Source: Devosia crocina
GTDB taxonomy: Bacteria; Pseudomonadota; Alphaproteobacteria; Rhizobiales; Devosiaceae
Assembly: GCF_900116545.1 (NCBI RefSeq)
Contig: NZ_FPCK01000001.1
Location: 1,488,001-1,552,000 of the forward strand
Reading direction: 5' to 3'
DNA length: 64,000 nucleotides
Below the pieces are notes generated by a model, which did not search any database, had not been told where the DNA came from, and was given only the letters and a program-made list of their open reading frames with translations. Positions 41,829 to 51,397 of this stretch are shown one piece after another (positions within the stretch are counted from its first letter, which is position 1; each line of letters starts with the position of its first letter). Position numbers and translations under genes: made by a program.

Positions 41829-41844
41829 CCCGGCGAAGGCCGGG
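41829..41844. repeat. short palindrome CCCGGCGAAGGCCGGG
   Basis: A 6-base stem (CCCGGC/GCCGGG) around GAAG, followed by ACCCATC. This string is a very common dispersed intergenic element of Hyphomicrobiales genomes. Here it lies between lpdA and the Gfo/Idh gene and may slow transcription between them. Confidence 0.5.
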
Positions 41845-41931
41845 ACCCATCTTGAGATAGCGGGGTCGTCGGAAGTTCCGAGGAAGGCCCCGACCGTGGC
41901 CCGGGCGCCATCCTCAGATTGCCAGACTCGA

Positions 41932-43371
41932 TCAGATGTTCAGCGCGCGATCATAGGCGTTGAGCACGCTTTCCTTCATCGTTTCGCTTAGCGTTGGGTG
42001 CGGGAAGATGGTGTGGATCAGTTCTTCTTCAGTGGTTTCAAGATTCATGGCTACGACAAAGCCCTGGATAAGCTCGGTAACCTCTGCACCAATCATGTGC
42101 GCGCCGAGAAGTTCCCCGGTTTTGGCGTCGAAAATGGTCTTCACCAAGCCGTCCGGCTCGCCAAGCGCAATTGCCTTGCCATTACCCACAAATGGGAAGC
42201 GCCCCACCTTGATTTCGCGCCCAGCTTCCTTGGCCTTGGCTTCGGTCAAACCGACGCTGGCCACCTGCGGCTCGCAATAGGTACAACCCGGCACCTTAGT
42301 CTTGTCGAGGCCATGGACCTTGAGGCCGGCGATTTTCTCGACGGTAATCACCGCTTCATGCTCGGCCTTGTGCGCCAGCATCGGCGGGCCAGCGACGTCG
42401 CCAATTGCCCAGATCCCGTCCACACTGGTCTTGCCGTAGTTGTCGATGACGATGGCGCCACGCTCCGTCTTGACGCCAACGGTTTCGAGGCCAAGCCCCT
42501 CGATATTGCACATAACCCCGACGGCCGAAATCAGCTTGTCGCCGGTGACCTGCTGGGTCTTGCCATCCTTGGTCTCGACATGCGCAACAACGCCGTTACC
42601 GGTTTTCTCCACCTTGGCAACCTTGGCTTCGGTGATGATCTTGATCCCACGCTTTTCCAGTCGCTTGCGGGCAAGGCCCGAAATCTCGGCATCCTCAACC
42701 GGCAAGATGGTCGGCAGCAGTTCAATCACCGTCACTTCCGCACCGAACGAACGGTAAAACGAAGCAAACTCGATGCCGATGGCGCCCGAGCCCATGACCA
42801 CGAGCGACTTGGGCATTTCAGCAGGCTTCAGCGCCTCGAAATAGGTCCAGATCTTGTTGCCATCGGGCTCGATACCAGGCAGCACGCGCGGGCGGGCGCC
42901 GGTGGCGATGATGATGTTCTTGGCCTTGTAAGTGCCCTCGCCTAGCGTATTCTTCGGCACTGGGCCCTGCGGCTGCACGACCGGCTTTTTCGAGGCGGCA
43001 ACCTTGATCTCGCCGGGCTTGGTGATGGTGGCTTCGCCCCAGATGATGTCGATCTTGTTCTTCTTCATCAGGAACTGCACGCCATTGTTCATCTGCGCCG
43101 CGATAGCGCGCGAACGCTTGACGATGCCGTCGAGATCGAAGCCGAAATTTTCGGCCGTCAGGCCGTAGTCCTTGGCATGGCCCATATGGCCGTAGATTTC
43201 GGCCGAACGCAGCAGCGCCTTGGTCGGAATGCAGCCCCAGTTGGAGCAGATGCCGGCCATGTGCTCGCGCTCGATGATGGCCACCTTCATACCGAGCTGC
43301 GCGCCGCGAATGGCAGCGACATAACCGCCGGGACCGGCGCCGATGACGAGAAGATCGTATTGGTCAGCCAT
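41932..43371 (-). CDS. lpdA: dihydrolipoyl dehydrogenase (E3)
   Basis: 479 residues. FAD-binding VIGAGPGGYVAAIRGAQLG is followed by the redox-active pair in GICSNWGCIPTKAL (C42 and C47). NAD-binding is VVMGSGAIGIEFASFYRSFG. The C-terminal active-site base is in FPHPTLSETMKESV. It reoxidises the lipoyl groups of the pyruvate dehydrogenase complex encoded just upstream (pdhA, pdhB, pdhC). A GDSL-type hydrolase gene lies between pdhC and this gene, 24 bases before it. Confidence 0.96.
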   Translation of the reverse strand: MADQYDLLVIGAGPGGYVAAIRGAQLGMKVAIIEREHMAGICSNWGCIPTKALLRSAEIYGHMGHAKDYGLTAENFGFDLDGIVKRSRAIAAQMNNGVQFLMKKNKIDIIWGEATITKPGEIKVAASKKPVVQPQGPVPKNTLGEGTYKAKNIIIATGARPRVLPGIEPDGNKIWTYFEALKPAEMPKSLVVMGSGAIGIEFASFYRSFGAEVTVIELLPTILPVEDAEISGLARKRLEKRGIKIITEAKVAKVEKTGNGVVAHVETKDGKTQQVTGDKLISAVGVMCNIEGLGLETVGVKTERGAIVIDNYGKTSVDGIWAIGDVAGPPMLAHKAEHEAVITVEKIAGLKVHGLDKTKVPGCTYCEPQVASVGLTEAKAKEAGREIKVGRFPFVGNGKAIALGEPDGLVKTIFDAKTGELLGAHMIGAEVTELIQGFVVAMNLETTEEELIHTIFPHPTLSETMKESVLNAYDRALNI

Positions 43372-43395
43372 AAGGGCCTCCAGAAGAAGAGAGGG

Positions 43396-44043
43396 TCAAA
43401 GACCCAGAATTTGTTTGACGAGCGGCACGAGCCCCACCCCGATCGCGCGCGTATTGGCGGGGTCCAGATGGACGCCGTCACGCGGATCGGCCTTGGCAAC
43501 CGTCGCCGCATCGAAAAAGGCAACGCCGGTTTCCTCGGCATGCCGACGATAATGCCGCGCAAATTCACGCGACTCGCGGAAAAGATGGTCGAGCCCGCCA
43601 AAATTGCCCAGCATGTTCTCGTTGGTCGTCTCGACGACGGCAGGCGGCGACACCAGCAGGATCTGCGGCGCCGTCTCCCCGGTAGCCGCAAAGTGCCCCC
43701 GCGTTATTTCGACCAACCGGCGAGCCCCGCGCGCCGCATAGGCCGCTGAACCCGCGACAAACGGCTTGAGATCGTTGGTCCCGAGCATGATGATCACAAG
43801 GTCGAGCGGCTTATGGCTGTCGAGCAACGTGGGCAAAATCCGCGCCCCGTTACGGTCGGCGGCAGCCGTCCAGTCGTCATAAGCCGTAGCGCGACCGCCA
43901 AGACCTTCGGCGATCACCCGCGCCTGCCCGTCGAGCCCCTTTTCGAGTGCCGTCGGCCAGCGATCCTCATAGGCGTGCCGCGGACCACCACCAGGATCCG
44001 CGCCATAGGTCAGGCTGTCGCCATAGGCGAGAATGGTCTTCAT
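43396..44043 (-). CDS. SGNH/GDSL-type esterase
   Basis: 215 residues from ATG 44043 (MKTILAYGDSLTYGADPGGG). The four SGNH blocks are visible: GDSLTYG with the nucleophilic serine, GGRA in GLGGRATAYDDW, LGTNDLK in block III and DGVHLDP in block V with catalytic aspartate and histidine. No signal peptide is present, so it is a cytoplasmic arylesterase or lysophospholipase-like enzyme. It lies in the pyruvate dehydrogenase operon between pdhC and lpdA without an obvious metabolic link. Confidence 0.88.
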   Translation of the reverse strand: MKTILAYGDSLTYGADPGGGPRHAYEDRWPTALEKGLDGQARVIAEGLGGRATAYDDWTAAADRNGARILPTLLDSHKPLDLVIIMLGTNDLKPFVAGSAAYAARGARRLVEITRGHFAATGETAPQILLVSPPAVVETTNENMLGNFGGLDHLFRESREFARHYRRHAEETGVAFFDAATVAKADPRDGVHLDPANTRAIGVGLVPLVKQILGL

Positions 44044-44059
44044 CGACGGCTCCATCAGA

Positions 44060-44104
44060 GCGTTTCCAGAAAAAATGGGAACCGGTTTTCCGGTTTGGAA
44101 ACGC
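44060..44104. repeat. 44-base palindromic intergenic element, copy 2
   Basis: GCGTTTCC at the left end pairs with GGAAACGC at the right end; the middle holds TGGGAACCGGTTTTCC. It is the same family as 40622-40665 and lies between pdhC and the esterase gene. I recall closely similar sequences dispersed in many Hyphomicrobiales genomes. Confidence 0.65.
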
Positions 44105-44129
44105 GACCAAAGAAACCTAGGGCGCAGCC

Positions 44130-45512
44130 CTAGGCCAGCATCATCACCGGGTTTTCGATCAGCCCCTTGAACACACCGAGCACTTCCGCACCCAGTGCAC
44201 CATCGACGGCGCGGTGATCGCAGGAGAGCGTTGCCGTCATGAACTGGCCAATCTTGATCTGACCATTGTCCGGATAAACGCGCTCTTCGCCGGCGCCGAC
44301 CGCCAGGATCGTGCCATGCGGCGGGTTAATGACGGCCGAGAAGTGCTTGATGCCGAACATGCCGAGGTTCGACACGGACGACGAACCGCCCTGATATTCG
44401 TGCGGCGCCAGCTTCTTGGATTTGGCGCGGCTCGCCAGATCCTTCACCTCTTCCGAGATTTCCCGCAGCGTCTTGGTGTCGGCCGATTTGACCACCGGAG
44501 TGAAGAGGCCACCCGGCACAGACACGGCAACGGCAACGTCCGAGCGCTTGTGGTAGAGGATCGAGTCCCCCGCCCAGGTCGCATTGGCCGCCGGCACGCG
44601 CTGCAAGGCAATCGCCCAGGCCTTCATGATGAAGTCATTGACCGAGAGCTTGAAGGCCGGCTTGCCGTCTTTGCCCTTGGGTGCTGTGGCATTTATCTGC
44701 TCGCGCGCGGCCATCAACGCGTCGATCTTGCAATCGAGCGTCAGGTAGAAGTGCGGCACGGTCTGCTTGCTCTCGGTCAGGCGCGCAGCCACGACCTTGC
44801 GCATGCCGTCGTTCGGCACGACCTCGTAGGTGCCCTCTTCGTAGAGCGCCATGACCTGGTTCTTGCTCATGCCGGTTGCGGGCGCAGCACCAGCAGCAGA
44901 CTTGGCAGCGCCCTTCCCGCTCTTGGCAGCTTCAACGTCCGACTTGACGACACGGCCCTTGGGGCCCGAACCGGCGATAGACGAAAGGTCGATCCCAGCT
45001 TCCTTGGCGAGGCGCTTGGCCAGCGGCGAAGCAAAGACGCGACCGCCATCGGACTTGGCCGGGGTTGGCGCGGGCGAAGCTTTCGGCGCGCTCGAACCAG
45101 TGTTCGAGTTGAAAACCGGTGCGGTCGATGTCGTCGACGTGCCCTTGTCATATTGCAGCGTACCGGCATCGCCCTTTGGCGCTTCAGTCTTCGGCGCATC
45201 GGTCTTGGCTTCAGCCTTCGGCGCCTCGGCCGGCTTTGCGCCGCCTGAGCCGATCGCGCTGGCGTCCTCACCATCCTGCAGAAGCACGGCGATGACGGCG
45301 TTGACCTTCACATTGTCAGTGCCTTCGGCAACGAGGATTTTGCCGATCTTGCCCTCGTCGACGGCCTCGACTTCCATCGTAGCCTTGTCGGTTTCGATTT
45401 CGGCGATCACGTCACCGGAGGAAACGCTGTCCCCTTCCTTGACGTGCCATTTGGCGAGCTTGCCCTCTTCCATCGTCGGAGAAAGCGCCGGCATGGTGAT
45501 ATCGATTGGCAT
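44130..45512 (-). CDS. pdhC: pyruvate dehydrogenase E2, dihydrolipoamide acetyltransferase
   Basis: 460 residues. One N-terminal lipoyl domain carries the modified lysine in [18 protein letters not shown] linker rich in alanine, proline and lysine follows, then the subunit-binding domain ([20 protein letters not shown]) near residue 160. The catalytic domain ends with [20 protein letters not shown], where HRxxDG holds the active histidine. It transfers acetyl groups to CoA. It lies 12 bases after pdhB in the pdh operon. Confidence 0.96.
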   Translation of the reverse strand: MPIDITMPALSPTMEEGKLAKWHVKEGDSVSSGDVIAEIETDKATMEVEAVDEGKIGKILVAEGTDNVKVNAVIAVLLQDGEDASAIGSGGAKPAEAPKAEAKTDAPKTEAPKGDAGTLQYDKGTSTTSTAPVFNSNTGSSAPKASPAPTPAKSDGGRVFASPLAKRLAKEAGIDLSSIAGSGPKGRVVKSDVEAAKSGKGAAKSAAGAAPATGMSKNQVMALYEEGTYEVVPNDGMRKVVAARLTESKQTVPHFYLTLDCKIDALMAAREQINATAPKGKDGKPAFKLSVNDFIMKAWAIALQRVPAANATWAGDSILYHKRSDVAVAVSVPGGLFTPVVKSADTKTLREISEEVKDLASRAKSKKLAPHEYQGGSSSVSNLGMFGIKHFSAVINPPHGTILAVGAGEERVYPDNGQIKIGQFMTATLSCDHRAVDGALGAEVLGVFKGLIENPVMMLA

Positions 45513-45524
45513 CCCGGAAACTCC

Positions 45525-46919
45525 TTACGAGCGGTAGGTCACGGCGTTGACGGCCGCGATCACTTCATCGACGTTTGGCAGCGCCAGCTTTTCAAGGTTG
45601 GCAGCGTATGGCATCGGCACGTCCTTGCCGGTCACACGCATGACGGGCGCATCAAGATAGTCGAATGCCTGCTCCATGACGCGCGCCGAAATATCGGCGC
45701 CAATGCCGCCCTGCGGCCAGCCTTCTTCGACGGTCACGAGGCGACCAGTCTTCTTCACCGACTCGATGACAGTGTCGATGTCGAGCGGACGAAGCGTACG
45801 CAGATCGATCAGTTCGACGTCGACGCCGGCAGCAACCAGCTTTTCCGTCGCCTGGGTCGCATAGCGCATGCCCATCGAGAACGAGACGATGGTCACGTCC
45901 GCACCCTCACGGGCAATGCGCGCCTTGCCGATCGGCAGGACAAAGTCATCGACCTTGGGCACGAGACCGGTTGAGCCGTAGAGAATTTCGTTTTCAAGGA
46001 AAACGACTGGATTCGGCGAGCGAATAGCCGCCTTGAGAAGCCCTTTGGCGTCCGCCGCGCTATAGGGCGCGATGACCGTCAGCCCGGGAACGTGAGCGTA
46101 CCAGGCCGAATAGTCCTGGCTGTGCTGGGCCGCCACGCGGGCTGCTGCACCGTTCGGGCCGCGGAACACCATTGGTGCCGTCACCTGACCGCCAGACATG
46201 TAAAGCTGCTTGGCGGCGGAGTTGATGATCTGGTCGATTGCCTGCATGGCAAAGTTCCAGGTCATGAATTCAACGATCGGCTTGAGCCCGGCAAAGGCCG
46301 CACCGACCGCAAGTCCGGCAAAGCCATGCTCGGTGATCGGCGTATCGATTACGCGCTCGGCTCCGAATTCCTGCAACAGGTTCTGGGTGATTTTGTAGGC
46401 ACCCTGATATTCGGCGACTTCTTCACCCATGATGAAGACGTCCTTGTCGCGACGCATTTCCTCGGCCATCGCCTCGTTCAGCGCCTGGCGAACGGTCATC
46501 TCGACCATCTCGACGCCGTCTGGCAGGTCGGGATCGTTCTGCGCAACGAATTTAGGGGCTTCGGCGCCGGATCTCGGCTCCGCCGGCACAGGTGCTGCGG
46601 CTGCAGCCACAGCCGAATCGCCGTCCGGATCGGATGAGGTCGCCTGAGCGGCCGGGCGGTTCCCCTCGCCTACTTCCTCGCCTTCACCCATAACCAGGGC
46701 GATGGGCGTGTTGACCTTGACGCCCTCGGTGCCTTCCTCGATCAGGATTTCTTTGACCACGCCTTCATCAACCGACTCGACTTCCATGGTCGCCTTATCG
46801 GTTTCGATCTCGGCCAGAACGTCGCCGGACTTGACGGTGTCTCCAACCTTGACCAGCCATTTGGCGAGCTTACCCTCTTCCATCGTGGGAGAAAGGGCGG
46901 GCATGAGGATTTGGGGCAT
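45525..46919 (-). CDS. pdhB: pyruvate dehydrogenase E1 beta with N-terminal lipoyl domain
   Basis: 464 residues from ATG 46919 ([20 protein letters not shown]). Residues 1-78 form a lipoyl domain with the lysine in [17 protein letters not shown], joined by a flexible acidic and alanine-rich linker to the transketolase-like E1-beta domain ([55 protein letters not shown]). An extra lipoyl domain on E1 beta is characteristic of alphaproteobacteria. With E1 alpha it decarboxylates pyruvate using thiamine diphosphate. A small membrane gene lies between it and pdhA. Confidence 0.96.
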   Translation of the reverse strand: MPQILMPALSPTMEEGKLAKWLVKVGDTVKSGDVLAEIETDKATMEVESVDEGVVKEILIEEGTEGVKVNTPIALVMGEGEEVGEGNRPAAQATSSDPDGDSAVAAAAAPVPAEPRSGAEAPKFVAQNDPDLPDGVEMVEMTVRQALNEAMAEEMRRDKDVFIMGEEVAEYQGAYKITQNLLQEFGAERVIDTPITEHGFAGLAVGAAFAGLKPIVEFMTWNFAMQAIDQIINSAAKQLYMSGGQVTAPMVFRGPNGAAARVAAQHSQDYSAWYAHVPGLTVIAPYSAADAKGLLKAAIRSPNPVVFLENEILYGSTGLVPKVDDFVLPIGKARIAREGADVTIVSFSMGMRYATQATEKLVAAGVDVELIDLRTLRPLDIDTVIESVKKTGRLVTVEEGWPQGGIGADISARVMEQAFDYLDAPVMRVTGKDVPMPYAANLEKLALPNVDEVIAAVNAVTYRS

Positions 46920-46920
46920 A

Positions 46921-47322
46921 TCAGCTCTCCAGAATGGTAGCGCCGGGCATGGTGGCCACACGGCGAAGTTCGAGTTGTTCGGCAAGACGGGCGGGCAGAA
47001 CGCGCCAATCGGTGATTGGGGTCTCGGCAGCCTCGATGGCGGCGCTCCCCTGGCGTTCGTTCACGGCCCAGCCGCTCAGAATGAGGCCAAGAATGACAAA
47101 GGCGATGCAGGCGATAACCGCGCGCTTGTAGAGCGCGGCTTGCACTTCCCCGCTCAGGCCTGCCCGGTGCGCGATCTGCTCGAAGCGCCACCAGCCAAAC
47201 AGCCAGTCGCGCCAGCTGGCGCCAGACGCGGCCGCCATGCGGCTGATTGCCATGGCCTGTCCGGCCGCGAGCAGGCCGGACAAGAGGGCAAAGAGCATGA
47301 CGACACCGAGCAGGATGCTCAT
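46921..47322 (-). CDS. small inner-membrane protein between pdhA and pdhB
   Basis: 133 residues from ATG 47322. There are two membrane helices: [20 protein letters not shown] at the N-terminus and [17 protein letters not shown] in the second half. Between them is a basic, tryptophan-rich cytoplasmic segment ([20 protein letters not shown]). It starts 8 bases after the pdhA stop and ends 2 bases before the pdhB ATG, so it is fully embedded in the operon. I do not recognise the family. The tight fit and good composition support a real gene. Confidence 0.65.
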   Translation of the reverse strand: MSILLGVVMLFALLSGLLAAGQAMAISRMAAASGASWRDWLFGWWRFEQIAHRAGLSGEVQAALYKRAVIACIAFVILGLILSGWAVNERQGSAAIEAAETPITDWRVLPARLAEQLELRRVATMPGATILES

Positions 47323-47329
47323 CGCGGGA

Positions 47330-48349
47330 TCAGGCCTCGATCGTGATATCGGTCCAGAGTTCGGATGCATCCGGCTCCGGATCGTTGGTCGCGAAGTCGG
47401 CCGCCTCGGTCACGATCGCGCGGATCTCGGTTTCGATCTTCTTGAGATCTTCCTCGCTCACCGAACCACCTTCGATCAGACGCGCACGCACCTGCTCGAT
47501 AGGATCTCGCTCCTGGCGATACTTGGTCACTTCGTCCTTGGAGCGATACTTTGCCGGGTCGGACATCGAGTGACCGCGGTAGCGATATGTCAGCATCTCG
47601 AGGATGTAGGGTCCGTTGCCGGAACGGGCATGTTCAATGGCGCGCTGCGCTGCGTCATAGACCATGCGCACATCCATGCCATCGACCTGCTCGCCCGGAA
47701 TGTCGAACGACGCGCCGCGCTTGGAGAAGTCGGTGGTCGCCGCAGCACGCTCGATCGAGGTGCCCATGGCATATTTGTTATTCTCGATCACGAACACGAC
47801 CGGAAGCTTCCAGAGCTTGGCCATGTTGAAGCTTTCGTAGACCTGGCCCTGATTGGCCGCGCCATCGCCGAAATAGGCAATGCTGACCGAGCCGTCGCCG
47901 GTATATTTCGAAGCAAAGGCCAAGCCCGCGCCGAGCGACACCTGCGCGCCCACAATGCCGTTGCCGCCATAGAAGCGATGCTCGTTGGAGAACATGTGCA
48001 TCGAACCACCCTTGCCTTTCGACAAGCCGCCCTGGCGACCGGTGAGCTCGGCCATCACGCCCTTGGGGTCGAGTCCCATGACCAGCATATGGCCGTGGTC
48101 GCGATACCCGGTGATCTGGGCATCCTTGCCCTTCTCGCTGGCCATGGTGATGCCGGTAACAACCGCTTCCTGGCCAATATAGAGGTGGCAAAAACCGCCG
48201 ATCAGGCCCATGCCATACATCTGGCCAGCCTTTTCTTCGAAACGCCGGATCAGCAGCATCTCGCGGAAAGCCTCCAGATCCTGTTCCTGCGTGAACTGAG
48301 GGGCATTGGGCATTGTGCTGGCCGAAGTAGCCGTCGCCTTGCGCGCCAT
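47330..48349 (-). CDS. pdhA: pyruvate dehydrogenase E1 alpha
   Basis: 339 residues. The thiamine-diphosphate motif is YFGDGAANQGQVYESFNMAK with VFVIENNKYAMGTSIERAAA, and the phosphorylation-loop region TYRYRGHSMSDPAKYRSKDE is conserved. It forms the alpha2beta2 E1 component with PdhB, which is encoded after a small membrane gene. First gene of the pdh operon; the promoter should lie in the 116 bases before it. Confidence 0.96.
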   Translation of the reverse strand: MARKATATSASTMPNAPQFTQEQDLEAFREMLLIRRFEEKAGQMYGMGLIGGFCHLYIGQEAVVTGITMASEKGKDAQITGYRDHGHMLVMGLDPKGVMAELTGRQGGLSKGKGGSMHMFSNEHRFYGGNGIVGAQVSLGAGLAFASKYTGDGSVSIAYFGDGAANQGQVYESFNMAKLWKLPVVFVIENNKYAMGTSIERAAATTDFSKRGASFDIPGEQVDGMDVRMVYDAAQRAIEHARSGNGPYILEMLTYRYRGHSMSDPAKYRSKDEVTKYRQERDPIEQVRARLIEGGSVSEEDLKKIETEIRAIVTEAADFATNDPEPDASELWTDITIEA

Positions 48350-48465
48350 AGGTGGCTCCCGAAATACAATTGGAATTAGCGGCTTGGCCCGATCAGGCCA
48401 TCTCCTGCACTATAGCGCAAGCTGGCGGCAGATAAAATTGCTCACCGCGCCACCCTGAACAAGGC

Positions 48466-48864
48466 CTAGAGCGTTGAATCTGCCTCGATAATCTGAATTA
48501 ACTGATCATCGATTAATTCTCGGAATTTACCAGAAATCGGTTGACCGCTGTCCGGGTGCACCATGACCAGAATGTCATCGGCATGCGCCATGTTGAGCAA
48601 GCTGCGCGCACGTTCGGTAACGATGTCGGGGTCAAGGTGACGCGGGTCCATCAGCGAATTGCGATGGGCAAAGCTGTCGATTTCGCCTTGCAAGGCGGCC
48701 GAACGATCCTTCAGAACCTGGATGTCGGCCAGAATCGCATCTCGGCTTTCGATACCGAAATTGCCGTTTATGGCCGAATAGCCAAGATAGCCCTGGAAGG
48801 CGATCAGCGACACTGCGAGAGCGAGAGGTCGCCAAAATGCTGGGCGCTTGAGACGTGTGGGCAT
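48466..48864 (-). CDS. FtsB/DivIC-family septum formation protein
   Basis: 132 residues. One membrane helix lies near the N-terminus (FWRPLALAVSLIAFQGYLGY). A coiled coil follows (ESRDAILADIQVLKDRSAAL, then QGEIDSFAHRNSLMDPRHLD) and the family-typical MDPDxVTERARSLL pattern appears as LDPDIVTERARSLLNMAHAD. This bitopic protein joins the divisome through FtsL and FtsQ. Its position just upstream of pdhA is the usual alphaproteobacterial arrangement. Confidence 0.88.
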   Translation of the reverse strand: MPTRLKRPAFWRPLALAVSLIAFQGYLGYSAINGNFGIESRDAILADIQVLKDRSAALQGEIDSFAHRNSLMDPRHLDPDIVTERARSLLNMAHADDILVMVHPDSGQPISGKFRELIDDQLIQIIEADSTL

Positions 48865-48999
48865 GAGCAGACCGATATGGGGTGTCCCACTATGTGGCGC
48901 GAGCCCTTAATAACCCGTTTCCCATAATGGCACCGGTCGGCATTCCACAGCCATGGTCTTAGCAGCCCTCCCGTCTCGGGAGAGCTGCTGGACATTCGG

Positions 49000-51327
49000 T
49001 TATTCTTTGACCCCGATCGCTTCATTGGCGGCAATCGCCGCCATGTTGACGATGCCACGACTCGTCACGGAAGGCGCAAGGATATGTGCTGGGGCCATCG
49101 TGCCCATCAGGATCGGGCCGACAGCCAGCGCGTTGTTCATTTCCTTGAGCAGGGTCATCGAGAGGTTGGCCGCATCAAGATCGGGGAAGATCAGGAGATT
49201 GGCTTCGCCACGCAGGACCGAGTCGGGGATGTAGCGGTCGCGCAAGTTTTCATTGAGCGCCAGGTCGCCCTGCATCTCACCCTCGACGATCAGGTCCGGC
49301 GCCACGACCTTGAGCTTGTCATAGGCCTCGCGCATCTTGAAAGCGCTGTCCCCGTCGCGCGAGCCGAAGTTGGAGTAGCTCAGAAGGGCCACGCGTGCCT
49401 CGATGTTGAACCGCTTAAGGTGATCGCGCGCCTGGAGGGCAATCGAGACGATTTCGTCCGAACTCGGGTTCTGGTTGACATAGGTGTCAGCCAGGAAGAA
49501 GGCCCCACGCGGCATGATCAGCATTGATAGCGCCGATGCATCGCTCACCCCGTTCTGCAAGCCGATAATCGAGCGGATATCGCGCACATGCTTGATGAAC
49601 CGGCCCTGGAGGCCGCAGATCAAGCCATCCGCTTCGCCACGCTTGACCGCCAGCGCACCGATCACGGTTGTATTGGTGCGCACGATCGTGCGCGCCGTAT
49701 CCGGTGTCACGCCGTTGCGCCCAACCAGCGAATGGAAGAGGCTGACATAGTCGCGATAGCGGGGATCGTCTTCGGGGTTGATGACCTCGAAATCGCGCCC
49801 CGGCTCGATGCTGAGCCCGAAGCGTTCGATGCGCGCCTCGATCACGGCGGGTCGGCCGATCAGGATCGGGCGGGCGATCCGCTCCTCGAGCAGAACCTGG
49901 GTGGCCCGCAGCACGCGCTCGTCTTCACCATCGGCAAAGGCGATGCGCTTGTTCTGGCCCTGCGCCCGATCGATGATCGGCTTCATCACCAGCCCGGAGC
50001 GGAACACGAAGCGGTTCAGCTGGTCCTGATAGGCGTCCCAGTCCTTGATCGGCTGCTTGGCCACGCCGGATTCCATGGCAGCGCGCGCCACGGCCGGCGC
50101 TATGCGCAGGATCAGCCGCTGGTCGAAGGGGTTGGGGATGATGTGCTCGGGGCCGTAAACGGCCGGTGCCCCCGAGGGGGAAACCTCGAGGCCCGGCTCA
50201 TGCGCCAGTTTGGCAATGGCACGCACGGCCGCCAGCTTCATCTCTTCGTTGATCGTCGTTGCATGCACATCGAGCGCGCCGCGGAAGATGAACGGGAAGC
50301 AGAGGACGTTGTTGACCTGATTGGGGTAGTCCGAGCGCCCGGTACACACCATCGCGTCGGGCCGTGTCGACTTGGCCAGTTCGGGCATGATTTCGGGGTT
50401 CGGATTCGCCAGAGCCAGGATCAGCGGCTTGGGCCCCATCTTGGTCAGCATCTCCGGCTTCAGCGCGCCTGCCGCCGAAAGACCCAGGAACACGTCGGCG
50501 CCTTCGATCACCTCGGCCAGCGTCGTGGCATCGCTTTCCCGGCGGAATTGCCCGCGCCACTTGTCGTTGACGTCGTTGCGCTTGTGGGTAACCAGACCAT
50601 CCTTGTCCGCCACCCATATATTTTCGTGCTTGGCACCGAGGGCGACGAGCACGTTGAGGCACGCGATAGCGGCCGCCCCTGCCCCGGAGGTGCAGATCTT
50701 GACCTCTTCGATCTTCTTGCCGCTCAGCTCGAGCCCATTGAGCACAGCAGCGCCTACAATGATGGCGGTGCCGTGTTGGTCGTCATGAAAAACCGGAATC
50801 GGCATGCGCTCGCGTAGCGCTTCCTCGATCTCGAAGCAGTCCGGCGCGCGGATATCTTCAAGATTGATGCCGCCGAATGTGGGCCAAAGCGGCGCCACGG
50901 CATCGCTGAACTTCTTGGGGTCGATCTCGTCGATTTCGAGATCGAAAACATCGATCCCGGCGAACTTTTTGAAGAGAACAGCCTTGCCTTCCATCACAGG
51001 CTTGGAGGCAAGCGCCCCGATATTGCCCAGACCGAGAACAGCCGTCCCGTTCGAGATCACCGCGACCAGGTTCTGCCGCGACGTGTAGCGCGCAACCGCC
51101 TCGGGGGTTTCGGCGATCTCTTCGCAGGGCGCCGCGACGCCGGGCGAATAGGCCAGTGCAAGATCCCGCTGATTGCCCAGCGGCTTGAGCGGCTGAATCT
51201 CGAGCTTGCCGGGCTTGGGAAATTCGTGGAAATGCAGAGCGGCTTCGCGCAACACCTTGCGCTGCTCATTGGGATCGGTCGTCACGTTTTCCTCCGGCAC
51301 AGCAGATGCCGGTGGTACTGCCACCAT
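49000..51327 (-). CDS. maeB: NADP-dependent malic enzyme with phosphotransacetylase-like domain
   Basis: 775 residues. Residues 20-450 are the malic enzyme: [56 protein letters not shown] and the NADP-binding [16 protein letters not shown]. Residues 460-775 resemble phosphate acetyltransferase ([40 protein letters not shown]), which in this enzyme class has a regulatory role with acetyl-CoA. It makes pyruvate and NADPH from malate, feeding the pyruvate dehydrogenase encoded nearby. Single-gene unit. Confidence 0.95.
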   Translation of the reverse strand: MVAVPPASAVPEENVTTDPNEQRKVLREAALHFHEFPKPGKLEIQPLKPLGNQRDLALAYSPGVAAPCEEIAETPEAVARYTSRQNLVAVISNGTAVLGLGNIGALASKPVMEGKAVLFKKFAGIDVFDLEIDEIDPKKFSDAVAPLWPTFGGINLEDIRAPDCFEIEEALRERMPIPVFHDDQHGTAIIVGAAVLNGLELSGKKIEEVKICTSGAGAAAIACLNVLVALGAKHENIWVADKDGLVTHKRNDVNDKWRGQFRRESDATTLAEVIEGADVFLGLSAAGALKPEMLTKMGPKPLILALANPNPEIMPELAKSTRPDAMVCTGRSDYPNQVNNVLCFPFIFRGALDVHATTINEEMKLAAVRAIAKLAHEPGLEVSPSGAPAVYGPEHIIPNPFDQRLILRIAPAVARAAMESGVAKQPIKDWDAYQDQLNRFVFRSGLVMKPIIDRAQGQNKRIAFADGEDERVLRATQVLLEERIARPILIGRPAVIEARIERFGLSIEPGRDFEVINPEDDPRYRDYVSLFHSLVGRNGVTPDTARTIVRTNTTVIGALAVKRGEADGLICGLQGRFIKHVRDIRSIIGLQNGVSDASALSMLIMPRGAFFLADTYVNQNPSSDEIVSIALQARDHLKRFNIEARVALLSYSNFGSRDGDSAFKMREAYDKLKVVAPDLIVEGEMQGDLALNENLRDRYIPDSVLRGEANLLIFPDLDAANLSMTLLKEMNNALAVGPILMGTMAPAHILAPSVTSRGIVNMAAIAANEAIGVKE

Positions 51328-51397
51328 TCCGAGGCGATGAAAAGGGGCCAGGCGGCCCTCTTCTCACCCTAACCGCCTGCAATCGATTGAGTTATGA

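Noticed and set aside
47237..48379. 380-codon open frame antisense to pdhA
   Set aside because: It mirrors a well-identified gene in high-GC DNA; the text is histidine- and arginine-rich without any motif. The same holds for long antisense frames at 31158-32591 and 49588-50817.
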